Below, piece after piece: positions 1 to 7,826 of a DNA stretch of 53,446 bases. Source of the stretch: an uncultured Collinsella sp. (GTDB taxonomy: Bacteria > Actinomycetota > Coriobacteriia > Coriobacteriales > Coriobacteriaceae); the NCBI GenBank assembly GCA_900541205.1, contig UQIV01000017.1:1-53446 (forward strand), read 5' to 3'. The notes under the pieces are model-generated. The model was given only the letters and a program-made list of their open reading frames with translations. It was not told the origin of the DNA and ran no database searches. The stretch's first letter is position 1. Each line of letters opens with the position of its first letter. Both the position numbers and the translations under genes were made by a program.

Positions 1-8
1 GGATTCGC

Positions 9-50
9 GCCTCAGGACTCAGCGCAACGCGTTGCGCTGAGTCCTGAGGC
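9..50. repeat. 42-bp perfect palindrome with no spacer
   Basis: Bases 9-29 are the exact reverse complement of bases 30-50, centred on CAACGCGTTG. As RNA it would fold into one long hairpin with a minimal loop. No T-run follows on either strand, so it is not a textbook intrinsic terminator, although it lies between whatever precedes the window and the rplS promoter. It could be a factor-assisted terminator, an mRNA-end stabiliser or a REP-like intergenic repeat. Confidence 0.85.
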
Positions 51-113
51 TGTTGCAATGAAAATGACAATCAAGGGCGGGTTTTGTCTTTTTGTCTGCG
101 TAAAAATTTGTTC

Positions 114-141
114 TTGCAGCAGAAACCCGCGCGTGTATACT
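114..141 (+). promoter_or_regulatory. Probable sigma-70 type promoter of rplS
   Basis: A -35-like TTGCAG (114-119) and a -10-like TATACT (136-141) are separated by 16 bp. Transcription would start near 148, giving a leader of about 60 nt. The leader contains GTGCCG (163-168) pairing with CGGCAC (181-186), a 6-bp hairpin with a 12-nt loop just ahead of the ribosome binding site. That could be an autoregulatory site, but this is inference. Confidence 0.65.
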
Positions 142-210
142 CGAATACGTTTGTTCAACTACGTGCCGGCCAAGGTGGTACGGCACCTCTAGAAGAGTAA
201 GGAATTGCAC

Positions 211-552
211 ATGGATTACATCCGCGCAATCGAGCGTCAGCAGATCCGCGAGGACATTCCTCAGGTTCGCGTCGCCGACAACGTCAAGGTTCACTACCGC
301 ATTAAGGAAGGCGACCGCGAGCGCATCCAGGTCTTCCAGGGCGACGTCATCCGCATGGCCGGCGCCGGTGCCCGCGAGACCTTCACCGTCCGCAAGATGT
401 CCTTCGGTGTCGGTGTTGAGCGTACCTTCCCGCTTCACAGCCCCAAGATTGCCAAGCTCGAGGTCGTCCGTCATGGTCGCGTCCGTCGCGCCAAGCTGTA
501 CTACCTCCGCGACAAGGTGGGCAAGGCTGCTCGCATCCCCGAGAAGCGCTAA
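211..552 (+). CDS. rplS: 50S ribosomal protein L19
   Basis: Protein of 113 residues matching bacterial L19 over its whole length. It opens with MDYIRAIERQQ and contains the FQGDVIRMAGAGARETFTVRK core and the KLYYLRDKVGKAARI C-terminus. L19 sits at the 30S-50S interface and helps form an intersubunit bridge. The ATG at 211 is chosen because AAGGA (199-203) precedes it at suitable spacing; an in-frame TTG at 205 lies too close. The gene has its own promoter upstream and a strong terminator 34 nt downstream, so it appears monocistronic here. In many bacteria rplS follows trmD, which would lie outside the window. Confidence 0.97.
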   Translation: MDYIRAIERQQIREDIPQVRVADNVKVHYRIKEGDRERIQVFQGDVIRMAGAGARETFTVRKMSFGVGVERTFPLHSPKIAKLEVVRHGRVRRAKLYYLRDKVGKAARIPEKR

Positions 553-586
553 GAAGATCGCAGCGTCTGTCCACTCGTTTGGACAC

Positions 587-616
587 AAGGGTCACCTTCG
601 GGTGGCCCTTCTTTTT
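587..616 (+). terminator. Intrinsic terminator of rplS
   Basis: A perfect 10-bp stem AAGGGTCACC / GGTGGCCCTT with the stable tetraloop TTCG is followed by CTTTTT. It lies 34 nt after the rplS stop codon. Confidence 0.92.
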
Positions 617-645
617 ATCTGATTTGCATGCAAGGAGGGCCTGGT

Positions 646-1434
646 ATGGCCAATATGACGAGCTCGGTTTCGGCATCGCAAGTTGCCGGCGAGCTGGCGA
701 GCGCCACGTTTGAGGAGATTCCCGCCCTCGTGGAGCATTATCGCGAGGACCCGCGCCAGCAGGTGATCAAGGCTTGTGAACGCGCCCTCAAACGCCATGC
801 CAAAGAGCTTGCCGAGCGCGAGCGCGTCAATGACATGTACGAACTTATGCATGAGCTCGGCGGTGATGGCGTGATCGTGGGCGTCGACGAGGTGGGCCGT
901 GGCTCGGTGGCCGGTCCCCTGACGGTGTGTGCCGTGTGTCTTCCGATGGAGCCGCGCATCTGGGGCATCAACGATTCCAAAAAGCTCACGCCGGCGCGCC
1001 GTGAGCTGCTCTCGGTGAAGATTGCCGAGGTGGCGACGGCGATCGGTTTTTGCCATATCGCGCCTGCGGATATCGACGATATGGGCATGGCCCGCGCCAT
1101 CCGCGCTGCCGTCGCGGGCGCCGTGGCCGATACGGGGCTCGAGCCCGATTGCGTGCTTATGGATGGCAACCCCCTGGGCGCCGTTCCCAACGAGCGCGAT
1201 GTGGTTAAGGGCGATGCCAAAATCGCCTGTATCGCCGCGGCGTCCATCATGGCCAAGGTCACGCGTGACGAGATGATGGTCGAGTACGACGCCGAGTATC
1301 CCGAGTACCATCTGGCCGAGTCGAAGGGCTATGCAAGCCCCGAGCATATCGAGGCCATTCGCAAACATGGACTTTGTCCGCTGCACCGTGTGAGCTTTTG
1401 CGGAAACTTTCTGCAGACTGAGCGCCTTTTCTAG
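646..1434 (+). CDS. rnhB: Ribonuclease HII
   Basis: Protein of 262 residues. RNase HII cuts the RNA strand of RNA-DNA hybrids and starts ribonucleotide excision repair. The catalytic DEVGRG motif is at residues 81-86, followed by the NDSKKLTPARRELL block, the second acidic site in DCVLMDGNPLG, and the late SIMAKVTRDEMM and YPEYHLAESKGYASPEH segments. About 75 residues precede the catalytic domain, a helical extension like that of the long Firmicutes form. The start at 646 has AAGGAGG (632-638) 7 nt upstream; the in-frame ATG at 628 has none. A terminator follows at 1484. Confidence 0.95.
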   Translation: MANMTSSVSASQVAGELASATFEEIPALVEHYREDPRQQVIKACERALKRHAKELAERERVNDMYELMHELGGDGVIVGVDEVGRGSVAGPLTVCAVCLPMEPRIWGINDSKKLTPARRELLSVKIAEVATAIGFCHIAPADIDDMGMARAIRAAVAGAVADTGLEPDCVLMDGNPLGAVPNERDVVKGDAKIACIAAASIMAKVTRDEMMVEYDAEYPEYHLAESKGYASPEHIEAIRKHGLCPLHRVSFCGNFLQTERLF

Positions 1435-1483
1435 GTCAATTGTGGAGACAGGGACCTCTGGGGTTTTATAAACCTGCTGTTAG

Positions 1484-1525
1484 CGGGCCGTATGCAACAC
1501 CATTGCTGCGTATGGCCCGTTTTTT
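1484..1525 (+). terminator. Intrinsic terminator after rnhB
   Basis: CGGGCCGTATGCA (from 1484) pairs with TGCGTATGGCCCG (to 1519) through 13 positions with two G-U wobbles, followed by six Ts. It separates rnhB from the yraN-comM-dprA operon. Confidence 0.88.
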
Positions 1526-1532
1526 GTCGGCA

Positions 1533-1552
1533 TTTGGTCAGCTTTTGGTTTG
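1533..1552 (+). promoter_or_regulatory. 20-bp motif shared with the comEA operon (site 1)
   Basis: The sequence TTTGGTCAGCTTTTGGTTTG here is identical, base for base, to 34074-34093 upstream of comEA. It ends 71 nt before the yraN start, against 75 nt before the comEA start. It contains two TTTGG half-sites in direct orientation 11 bp apart, about one helical turn. Both downstream operons carry competence genes, so a shared activator or sigma-factor site is the simplest reading. No convincing sigma-70 promoter is visible between it and yraN. Confidence 0.6.
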
Positions 1553-1623
1553 CTTCCGGTACTTACCCGCATGAAAGGTGCCCTCATCATCGGGGCAATG
1601 CAGTGTGCGGGAAAGGAGACCCC

Positions 1624-2109
1624 ATGAGTGCCGCAAGCAAAAAGAGCAAGACGCAGCAGCTCAAGGAGCGTTGGGAAAACGGCGAGCTCGACTGCGGGGC
1701 GATGACGCCCGAGTTTATCAAGGGGCTCAGTCCCCGCGAGCTGGGCATGCTGGGCGAGCTTATCGCAATCGACTACTTTAACGAGCGCGGCTACACCTTG
1801 TTGGAGCAGGGTTATCGTTGCACCGAGGGCGAGGCTGATCTGGTGCTGCTCGATGAGCTCGACGATGTCGTGGTGATGGCCGAGGTCAAGACCAGACGCG
1901 TCGCCCTGGATTGCACCACGCGGGTCTTTCCCGAGGAGGCCGTGGACGCCCAAAAGCAACGCCGCTACCGCCGCATCGCAAGTTGCTATCTCATGGAGCA
2001 TTATCCTCTCAAGGCGATTCGCTTCGATGCCGTGGGTGTCACCATTCGCGGCGGGCATATCGCCGAGATCGAGCATCAGTACAACGCGTTCGATTGGCAG
2101 GTGTCGTGA
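1624..2109 (+). CDS. yraN: YraN family (UPF0102) nuclease-fold protein
   Basis: Protein of 161 residues. The conserved part begins at LGMLGELIAIDYFNERGY and carries the restriction-endonuclease-like pattern: E in the GELIA helix, ADLVLLDE, then VVVMAEVKTRR. Some 50 residues of charged N-terminal sequence precede this core. The family resembles Holliday-junction resolvase folds, but its biochemical role is not settled. The start at 1624 has AAAGGAG (1612-1618) upstream. Its stop TGA overlaps the comM ATG by one base, and comM and dprA follow, so it may act with DNA uptake or recombination (inference from context). Confidence 0.9.
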   Translation: MSAASKKSKTQQLKERWENGELDCGAMTPEFIKGLSPRELGMLGELIAIDYFNERGYTLLEQGYRCTEGEADLVLLDELDDVVVMAEVKTRRVALDCTTRVFPEEAVDAQKQRRYRRIASCYLMEHYPLKAIRFDAVGVTIRGGHIAEIEHQYNAFDWQVS

Positions 2110-3632
2110 TGGCGTTCGAGACGTTTGCCGTTCACGCGGCCTGCATCCGCGGCGTCGAGGCGATTCACGTCACGGTCGAGGTCTCGCTTGCCGGCGGCGT
2201 TCCGGGCATTCAGATGCTCGGCATCCCGAGTATGGAGGTGATGGAGTCACGTGGTCGTATTCGCTGCGCGATGCGCTCCGCCGGGTTCGAGATCCCGCGC
2301 TCGGGCATTACGGTCAATCTGGCGCCCGGCGATATTCGCAAGACCGGTAGCGGCTTTGATCTGCCCATCGCCATCGCGGTCCTAGCGGCCGATGGTCAGA
2401 TTCCCCGCGACAATCTCGATCGTTGTCTTATCGCTGGTGAGCTTGGCTTGGACGGTACGGTGCTTCCTGTCAAGGGCGAGGTGGCGTTTCAGTTATTGGC
2501 GCGTGATTTGGGGCTGTCCTTTATCGCCGGCAGGTCAGACCAGCATGTGCCACTCGCGGGCGTGGATTGTGGATTCATCGATCATTTGTCTCAGCTTGCT
2601 CATGGTATGGGCGATGCCGCGCGGCACTACATGGATTCTGAGGGTGCCGAGGCGACCTTTGAGCCTGAGCTCGACTATGCCGACGTGCTGGGGCAGGAAG
2701 TCGCTAAGCGCGGCATGGCGCTTGCGGCGGCAGGAGAACTCGGCTTGCTCATGATTGGGTCCCCGGGATCGGGCAAGACGATGCTCGCACGCCGTATGAC
2801 CGGCATCCTGCCCGAGCTTTCCGTTGAGGATCAACAGGAGGCGCTGTGCATCCATTCGGTTTTGGGTGAGAACATTGATGGCTTGTTGGCGGGGCACCGG
2901 CCCTTCCGCAGTCCCCACCACAGCATTTCAACGGCTGGCCTCATTGGCGGCGGGCGCCCGGTGCATCCGGGTGAGATTAGCCTGGCTCATGGCGGTGTGC
3001 TCTTTTTGGACGAGCTTGCCGAGTTTCCCACGGGTGTGCTGCAGACGCTCAGACAGCCTATCGAGCGAGGCTATGTGAGGATCGTACGCGTCGACGGGGC
3101 CTTTACCTTCCCGTCGCGCTTTCAGCTGCTGGCTGCGAGCAATCCCTGCCCCTGCGGCTTTTTGGGCGATCGCGAGGTGCCGTGTCGCTGCTCGGCGGCG
3201 ATGGTCGAGCGCTATCGGTCTAAACTGCGCGGTCCTTTGGCCGACCGTATCGACATGATGATCGATGTGACCCGTCCCGACCCCCAAGTGATTATCGAGG
3301 GTGCGGAGGGTATGTCGTCGGCCGAGTTACGTGACTACGTTGTGCGCGGTCGCGCCTTTCGCGCCTGGCGCGAGTCCCGTATGGACGATGCGGATGCCGA
3401 GGCCGAGGATGACGAGACACGGTCCATTGACGGCGTCGTTTCGACCTTTGAGCTCGATGATGCTGCCGAGAAATGCGTGCTCGGTCTGTCCAAACGCACG
3501 CATCTCACAGGGCGTGGCATTGTGCGTCTGGTTCGCATTGCGCGCACGATCGCCGATGTCGCCGAGAGCGAGCAAGTGACGCAGGACCACGTGCTCGAGG
3601 CGGCGATGTACCAGGGAAGGAGGGACCAATGA
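2109..3632 (+). CDS. comM: ComM/YifB family Mg-chelatase-like AAA+ ATPase
   Basis: Protein of 507 residues, the normal family length. The N-terminal ribosomal-S5/Lon-like domain covers roughly residues 1-170 (VEVSLAGGVPGIQMLGIP, RSGITVNLAPGDIRK, GSGFDLPIAIAVLAA). The AAA+ core has Walker A GSPGSGKT, Walker B GGVLFLDELAEF, and the PCPCGF cysteine patch, then a C-terminal helical domain with GRGIVRLVRIART. In Gram-negative bacteria ComM is a hexameric helicase that extends strand-exchange branches during transformation. It overlaps yraN by one base and dprA by four bases, so it is translationally coupled with the competence gene dprA. Confidence 0.95.
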   Translation: MAFETFAVHAACIRGVEAIHVTVEVSLAGGVPGIQMLGIPSMEVMESRGRIRCAMRSAGFEIPRSGITVNLAPGDIRKTGSGFDLPIAIAVLAADGQIPRDNLDRCLIAGELGLDGTVLPVKGEVAFQLLARDLGLSFIAGRSDQHVPLAGVDCGFIDHLSQLAHGMGDAARHYMDSEGAEATFEPELDYADVLGQEVAKRGMALAAAGELGLLMIGSPGSGKTMLARRMTGILPELSVEDQQEALCIHSVLGENIDGLLAGHRPFRSPHHSISTAGLIGGGRPVHPGEISLAHGGVLFLDELAEFPTGVLQTLRQPIERGYVRIVRVDGAFTFPSRFQLLAASNPCPCGFLGDREVPCRCSAAMVERYRSKLRGPLADRIDMMIDVTRPDPQVIIEGAEGMSSAELRDYVVRGRAFRAWRESRMDDADAEAEDDETRSIDGVVSTFELDDAAEKCVLGLSKRTHLTGRGIVRLVRIARTIADVAESEQVTQDHVLEAAMYQGRRDQ

Positions 3633-4564
3633 TGGCCGAGGGGACCTTCGAGCTGCATCCAGGTGATGCGTTGTATCCCGAGACCGTTTTAGAGCTATCT
3701 GATGTACCCCAGACGCTTTATGTGCGCGGCAACCCCGAGGTGCTTTCGACGCCCGCGCTCTCCATCATCGGCGCGCGCAAGGCCTCGCCGTATGGTCTTG
3801 CCGTGGCAGAGCTTGCGGCAAAGGTGGCGGTTGATGCGGGAGTGACGGTTGTTTCGGGCGGCGCGGTCGGTTGTGACCAGGCCTCGGGTTGGGCTGCGGT
3901 CAACGCCGGCGGCAAACACGTCGTGGTGCTGGGGACGGGCGCCGACGTGGTCTACCCGCGTTCGAGCGCGGGGCTTATTACGCGCACGCTCGATATGGGT
4001 GGCGCGGTCGTGTCGATCTCTCCGTGGGGCATGGGTCCGCGCAAGTTTGCCTTTCCGCGCCGCAATCGCGTGATCGCGGCCCTGTCGCAAGCCCTCTTTG
4101 TATCCGAAGCGGGTATGCCTTCCGGGACGTTTTCTACAGCCGAGGCTGCTATGGATTTGGGGCGCGAACTTCTTGCCGTGCCGGGGTCGATCCTATCGCC
4201 CGAGTCGCGTGGCACGAATTACCTCATTGCAAACGGTGCCTGCTGCATCATCGACGAGGAATCTATCGAGATGGCAATCTCACGCATCTACGGCACCCTG
4301 CGCTACTCGCGCCCCGATGCTCCCGGCATTGCCGACCTGAATCCAACACAGCAGACCGTGATGCATGCGCTCATCGCCTCTCCGCTCAAGGTCGACGACA
4401 TCGCGGCGCTCGTCTCACTCGATGCTGTCGGCGTACTCAAACTCTTGGGTTCGCTTGAACTCGAGGGCCTTATCGAGCGCATGATGGATGGAAGGTATGC
4501 GCCCTCCAAGTTTGCCCTTCACGCCCAGACGCCCTTCGGTCACAATGGAAAACGTGTCAATTAG
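3629..4564 (+). CDS. dprA: DNA processing protein DprA (Smf)
   Basis: Protein of 311 residues. The Rossmann-like DprA core is clear: LSIIGARKASPYG, GVTVVSGGAVGCDQASGWAA, HVVVLGTGADVVYP, then FPRRNRVIAALSQALFVSEAG and GTNYLIANGA. A C-terminal winged-helix-like segment follows (TVMHALIASPLKVDDIAALV ... LLGSLELEGLIERM). DprA protects incoming single-stranded DNA and loads RecA on it in transformation. The ATG at 3629 overlaps the comM stop (ATGA) and is preceded by GGAAGGAGGG. The operon carries the shared 20-bp competence-associated motif upstream of yraN. Confidence 0.95.
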   Translation: MMAEGTFELHPGDALYPETVLELSDVPQTLYVRGNPEVLSTPALSIIGARKASPYGLAVAELAAKVAVDAGVTVVSGGAVGCDQASGWAAVNAGGKHVVVLGTGADVVYPRSSAGLITRTLDMGGAVVSISPWGMGPRKFAFPRRNRVIAALSQALFVSEAGMPSGTFSTAEAAMDLGRELLAVPGSILSPESRGTNYLIANGACCIIDEESIEMAISRIYGTLRYSRPDAPGIADLNPTQQTVMHALIASPLKVDDIAALVSLDAVGVLKLLGSLELEGLIERMMDGRYAPSKFALHAQTPFGHNGKRVN

Positions 4565-4578
4565 AAAGGTGTTTGCAG

Positions 4579-5916
4579 ATGCAGTTCGATCAGGTGACGG
4601 TTATCGGTGGCGGTCTGGCGGGTTCGGAATGCGCGATCCAGCTGGCAGACCGCGGGTTTGCCGTAAAGCTGTGCGAGATGCGCCCCCAGGTGAGCTCCCC
4701 GGCCCACCATACCGATCACCTGGCAGAGCTCGTCTGCTCCAATTCGTTTAAGTCGACCCGTCCAGATTCCGCTGCTGGCCTACTAAAAGCCGAGCTCGAG
4801 CGTATGGGTTCGGTGCTGCTCGATTGCGCCCATCGCGCGGCTGTTCCCGCCGGTGGCGCCCTGGCGGTCGACCGCGTCAAGTTTTCCGAGCTTGTCGAGG
4901 CCGAGGTTGCCGCCCGTCCCAATATCGAGATCATTCACGGCGAGGTCACGCAGATTCCCGAGGGTCACGTGGTCATTGCCGCGGGCCCATTGTGCTCGCC
5001 GGCGCTGAGCGAAGAGGTCATGAAGCTCGTCGGTGGCGACGCCCTTGCGTTCTTCGATGCCGCGGCGCCGATCGTCGATGCCTCCACGCTCGATATGGAC
5101 GTGCTGTTCTCGCAGTCGCGCTACGAGGAGCAGGGGAGCGGGGACTATCTCAACGCTCCGCTCAATAAGGAGGAGTACGAGGCCTTTATCGAGGCGCTTA
5201 CCACGGCCGACCGAGTGGTGCTCAAGGATTTTGAGGGCGGCGATCTGTTCCAGGCCTGCCAGCCTGCCGAGGAGGTTGCGCGTACCGGCAAGGACGCCAT
5301 TCGCTTTGGCGCCATGAAGCCCGTCGGCCTCACCGACCCGCGTACCGGACGTCGCCCCTGGGCGGCGATTCAGCTGCGTGCCGAGAACAAGGAGAAGACC
5401 GCCTATAACCTGGTGGGCTTCCAGACAAACCTGACCTTTGGCGAGCAGAAGCGCGTCTTCCATATGGTGCCGGGCCTGGAGAACGCTGAGTTCTTCCGCT
5501 ACGGTGTCATGCACCGCAATACCTTTGTCGACGCCCCGCACGTGCTCGATGGCACCTTTGCCGTGCCCGGTACCGGTGTGCGCCTGGCCGGTCAGATCAC
5601 CGGCACCGAGGGGTACATGGAGGCCGTGGCGACGGGCCTGCTCGCCGCGCTCAACACCTATGCCGAGGCTATCGGTGCCGCGGGCGTCGAGTTGCCGCGC
5701 GTGGGCGCCCTGGGTGCGCTCGTGGGCTATGCGACCGATCCTGCCACCGTGGGCTATCAGCCTATGCATGTCAACTTTGGCCTGGTGCCGCAACTCGAGG
5801 ATGGTAAGCGCCGCAGCAAGCGCGACCGCTACCAGGCCTATGCGGACCGTGCGCTCGAGGCCCTTGATGCCTATCTGGCCACTCGCCCCGATCTGTTTGG
5901 AGGCGACCGGTCATAG
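4579..5916 (+). CDS. trmFO: Folate/FAD-dependent tRNA (uracil-54-C5)-methyltransferase TrmFO
   Basis: Protein of 445 residues. TrmFO makes m5U54 in the T-loop of tRNA using methylenetetrahydrofolate and FADH2. The N-terminal dinucleotide site is VIGGGLAGSECAIQLA. The conserved cysteine regions are ELVCSNSFKS and DLFQACQPAEEVA. The C-terminal FAD region includes GTGVRLAGQITGTEGYMEA. The start at 4579 is chosen over TTG at 4573 for its ATG and the AAAGG at 4564-4568. It follows dprA by 14 nt and its stop TAG overlaps the inferred xerC start. In many Gram-positive bacteria trmFO, xerC and neighbouring topA/dprA genes are clustered, which agrees with this order. Confidence 0.96.
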   Translation: MQFDQVTVIGGGLAGSECAIQLADRGFAVKLCEMRPQVSSPAHHTDHLAELVCSNSFKSTRPDSAAGLLKAELERMGSVLLDCAHRAAVPAGGALAVDRVKFSELVEAEVAARPNIEIIHGEVTQIPEGHVVIAAGPLCSPALSEEVMKLVGGDALAFFDAAAPIVDASTLDMDVLFSQSRYEEQGSGDYLNAPLNKEEYEAFIEALTTADRVVLKDFEGGDLFQACQPAEEVARTGKDAIRFGAMKPVGLTDPRTGRRPWAAIQLRAENKEKTAYNLVGFQTNLTFGEQKRVFHMVPGLENAEFFRYGVMHRNTFVDAPHVLDGTFAVPGTGVRLAGQITGTEGYMEAVATGLLAALNTYAEAIGAAGVELPRVGALGALVGYATDPATVGYQPMHVNFGLVPQLEDGKRRSKRDRYQAYADRALEALDAYLATRPDLFGGDRS

Positions 5917-6833
5917 CCTTTGACCTGTACGACACCGTCGACTCGTTTATCGCCTACATCGCACGTGTCGAGGGTCTTTCTCCCAACACGGTGACGGCCT
6001 ATGGCTCGCGGTTGGAGCGCTTCGCTGCCTGGTGCGAGCGCGAGGAAATCGATGCTTTCGCTGCCGACGTGCGCACCATTCGCTCCTATTTGGCCGAGTT
6101 GTCGCGTGACCAGGTGGCGGCTCGTACCCTTGCGGCGCACCTGTCGGCTATCCGATCTCTCTATCGCTGGATGGCTGCCGAGGGGATTGTCGAGGGCGAT
6201 GTGGTCTCGGCGATCGCATCGCCCAAGCTGCCGCGCGACCTGCCGGGCGTCCTTACGACCCAGCAGGTCGAGGCGCTGCTCAAGACGCCTGATACCTCAA
6301 CGCCCGCGGGACTGCGCGATGCGGCGATGCTCGAGCTGCTCTATGCATCCGGCGCCCGTATCTCTGAGCTCGCGGCACTCAATGTGGAGTCCATCGCTTG
6401 GTCCGAATGCACGCTGCGCCTGTGGGGCAAGGGGGGCAAGGAACGTATCGTCCCTCTGTATCGTCGTGCGCTCGAGGCGACGCGTCTCTATATTGAGGAG
6501 GGGAGGCCGGAATTGCTCGCTCAGGCAAAGCGTCGTGACCCCGCTACCGGGCCGCATCCGCTGCTTATATCCGCGCGCGGCAATCGCATGAGCGCCGCCA
6601 TCCTCCGGCGGCGATTCCATATGCTGGCGACGCTCGCCGGCATTCCGGCCGACATCGCCCCGCATGCGATGCGCCATACCTTTGCGACCGACTTGCTCGA
6701 GGGCGGTGCGGACTTGCGCTCGGTTCAAGAGCTGCTGGGTCATGCGAGCCTGTCCACGACGCAGATCTACACGCATCTCACACCCGATCGTCTTAAGCGG
6801 GCTGTGGCTCAAGCCCATCCCCGCGGCGAATAG
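5913..6833 (+). CDS. xerC: Tyrosine recombinase XerC, apparent non-canonical start
   Basis: Site-specific recombinase of the XerC/XerD type, which resolves chromosome dimers at dif. The catalytic set is visible: ASGARISEL (Arg), GKGGKERIVPL (Lys), PHAMRHTFA (His-x-x-Arg), LGHASLSTTQ (His) and IYTHLT (Tyr nucleophile). The first canonical in-frame start is GTG at 5991, giving 280 residues. However, the reading frame upstream encodes a standard N-terminal SAM-like helix (DSFIAYIARVEGLSPNTVTAY) that belongs to the fold. That frame has no ATG, GTG or TTG. ATA at 5913 lies 9 nt after GGAGG (5899-5903), overlaps the trmFO stop and gives 306 residues, close to family length. CTG at 5925 is the other option. 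Confidence 0.9.
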   Translation: MAFDLYDTVDSFIAYIARVEGLSPNTVTAYGSRLERFAAWCEREEIDAFAADVRTIRSYLAELSRDQVAARTLAAHLSAIRSLYRWMAAEGIVEGDVVSAIASPKLPRDLPGVLTTQQVEALLKTPDTSTPAGLRDAAMLELLYASGARISELAALNVESIAWSECTLRLWGKGGKERIVPLYRRALEATRLYIEEGRPELLAQAKRRDPATGPHPLLISARGNRMSAAILRRRFHMLATLAGIPADIAPHAMRHTFATDLLEGGADLRSVQELLGHASLSTTQIYTHLTPDRLKRAVAQAHPRGE

Positions 6834-6882
6834 TGGCTGGGACGTCCCGCGCCGCACCGAGGTGTGTGGTTTTGATTACGGG

Positions 6883-6911
6883 TTGGCAGGAAGATGCATT
6901 CCTGCTATCAT
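6883..6911 (+). promoter_or_regulatory. Probable promoter of rpsB-tsf
   Basis: TTGGCA (6883-6888), a 17-bp spacer and TATCAT (6906-6911), preceded by TGC, make a good sigma-70 type promoter. The leader to rpsB is about 135 nt and includes CCCGG...CCGGG pairing near 6977-7003, which may be an S2-type autoregulatory region, though I cannot match it to a known motif. Confidence 0.7.
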
Positions 6912-7052
6912 TCATCGGGTTGCTTCACGGCAACATGTTTTTATCACGCACGCGCGGCTACTTCATACCGTGGTGCCCGGGCTTTGGTAGCACATGTCCG
7001 GGTTGGTTTTGGAGGATGACCCCGCGCGGAGGCAAACCACAGGAGGTTTAAC

Positions 7053-7781
7053 ATGGCTACCAAGATTAATATCCGCACCCTGCTCGAGGCCGGCTGCCAC
7101 TTCGGTCACCAGACCCGTCGCTGGAACCCCAAGATGAAGCCGTTCATCTTCGGCGAGCGCAACGGCATCTACATCCTCGACCTCAAGCAGACCATCCTCG
7201 ACGCCGACCAGGCCTACACTTTCGTCAAGAACGTCGCCAAGGGTGGCAACGTGCTGTTCGTCGGCACCAAGAAGCAGGCTCAGGAGGCCGTCAAGAACGC
7301 TGCTGAGCGCGCCAACATGCCTTACATCAACCAGCGTTGGCTCGGCGGTATGCTGACCAACTTCGTCACCATCCGCTCCCGCATCAACCGCATGGAGGAG
7401 CTCGAGGCCATGGTCGAGGACGGCCGCATGGCTGTTCTGCCCAAGAAGGAGCAGGCTGTTCTCGGCAAGGAGCTCACCAAGCTCCAGACCAACCTCGGTG
7501 GCGCCCGCGACATGAAGGGGCTGCCCCAGGCTCTCTTCGTCATCGACACCAAGCGCGAGGAGAACGCCATCAAGGAGGCTCAGCGCCTGAACATCCCCGT
7601 CGTCGCCCTGATCGACACCAACTCCGATCCCGACGAGGTCGAGTACGGCATCCCCTGCAACGATGACGCTATCTCCGCTGTCACCCTTATGTGCGAGCTC
7701 ATGGCAGACGCCTGCCTCGCTGGCTCTGGTAAGGAGCAGGTCTCCGAGGCCGAGATGGCCGCTGAGCCCAAGGCCGAGTAA
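7053..7781 (+). CDS. rpsB: 30S ribosomal protein S2
   Basis: Protein of 242 residues matching S2: INIRTLLEAGCHFGHQTRRWNPKM at the start, GIYILDLKQT, VGTKKQAQE, INQRWLGGMLTNF and LIDTNSDPD...IPCNDDA in order. S2 joins the small subunit late and bridges head and body. The start ATG has AGGAGG (7041-7046) upstream. tsf follows after 45 nt with no terminator between, the near-universal rpsB-tsf pairing. The C-terminus is a short acidic tail (SEAEMAAEPKAE). Confidence 0.98.
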   Translation: MATKINIRTLLEAGCHFGHQTRRWNPKMKPFIFGERNGIYILDLKQTILDADQAYTFVKNVAKGGNVLFVGTKKQAQEAVKNAAERANMPYINQRWLGGMLTNFVTIRSRINRMEELEAMVEDGRMAVLPKKEQAVLGKELTKLQTNLGGARDMKGLPQALFVIDTKREENAIKEAQRLNIPVVALIDTNSDPDEVEYGIPCNDDAISAVTLMCELMADACLAGSGKEQVSEAEMAAEPKAE

Positions 7782-7826
7782 ATCAGTCTTAGTTAATTCT
7801 TTTTCATCTCTTTGAAAGGAACCACA

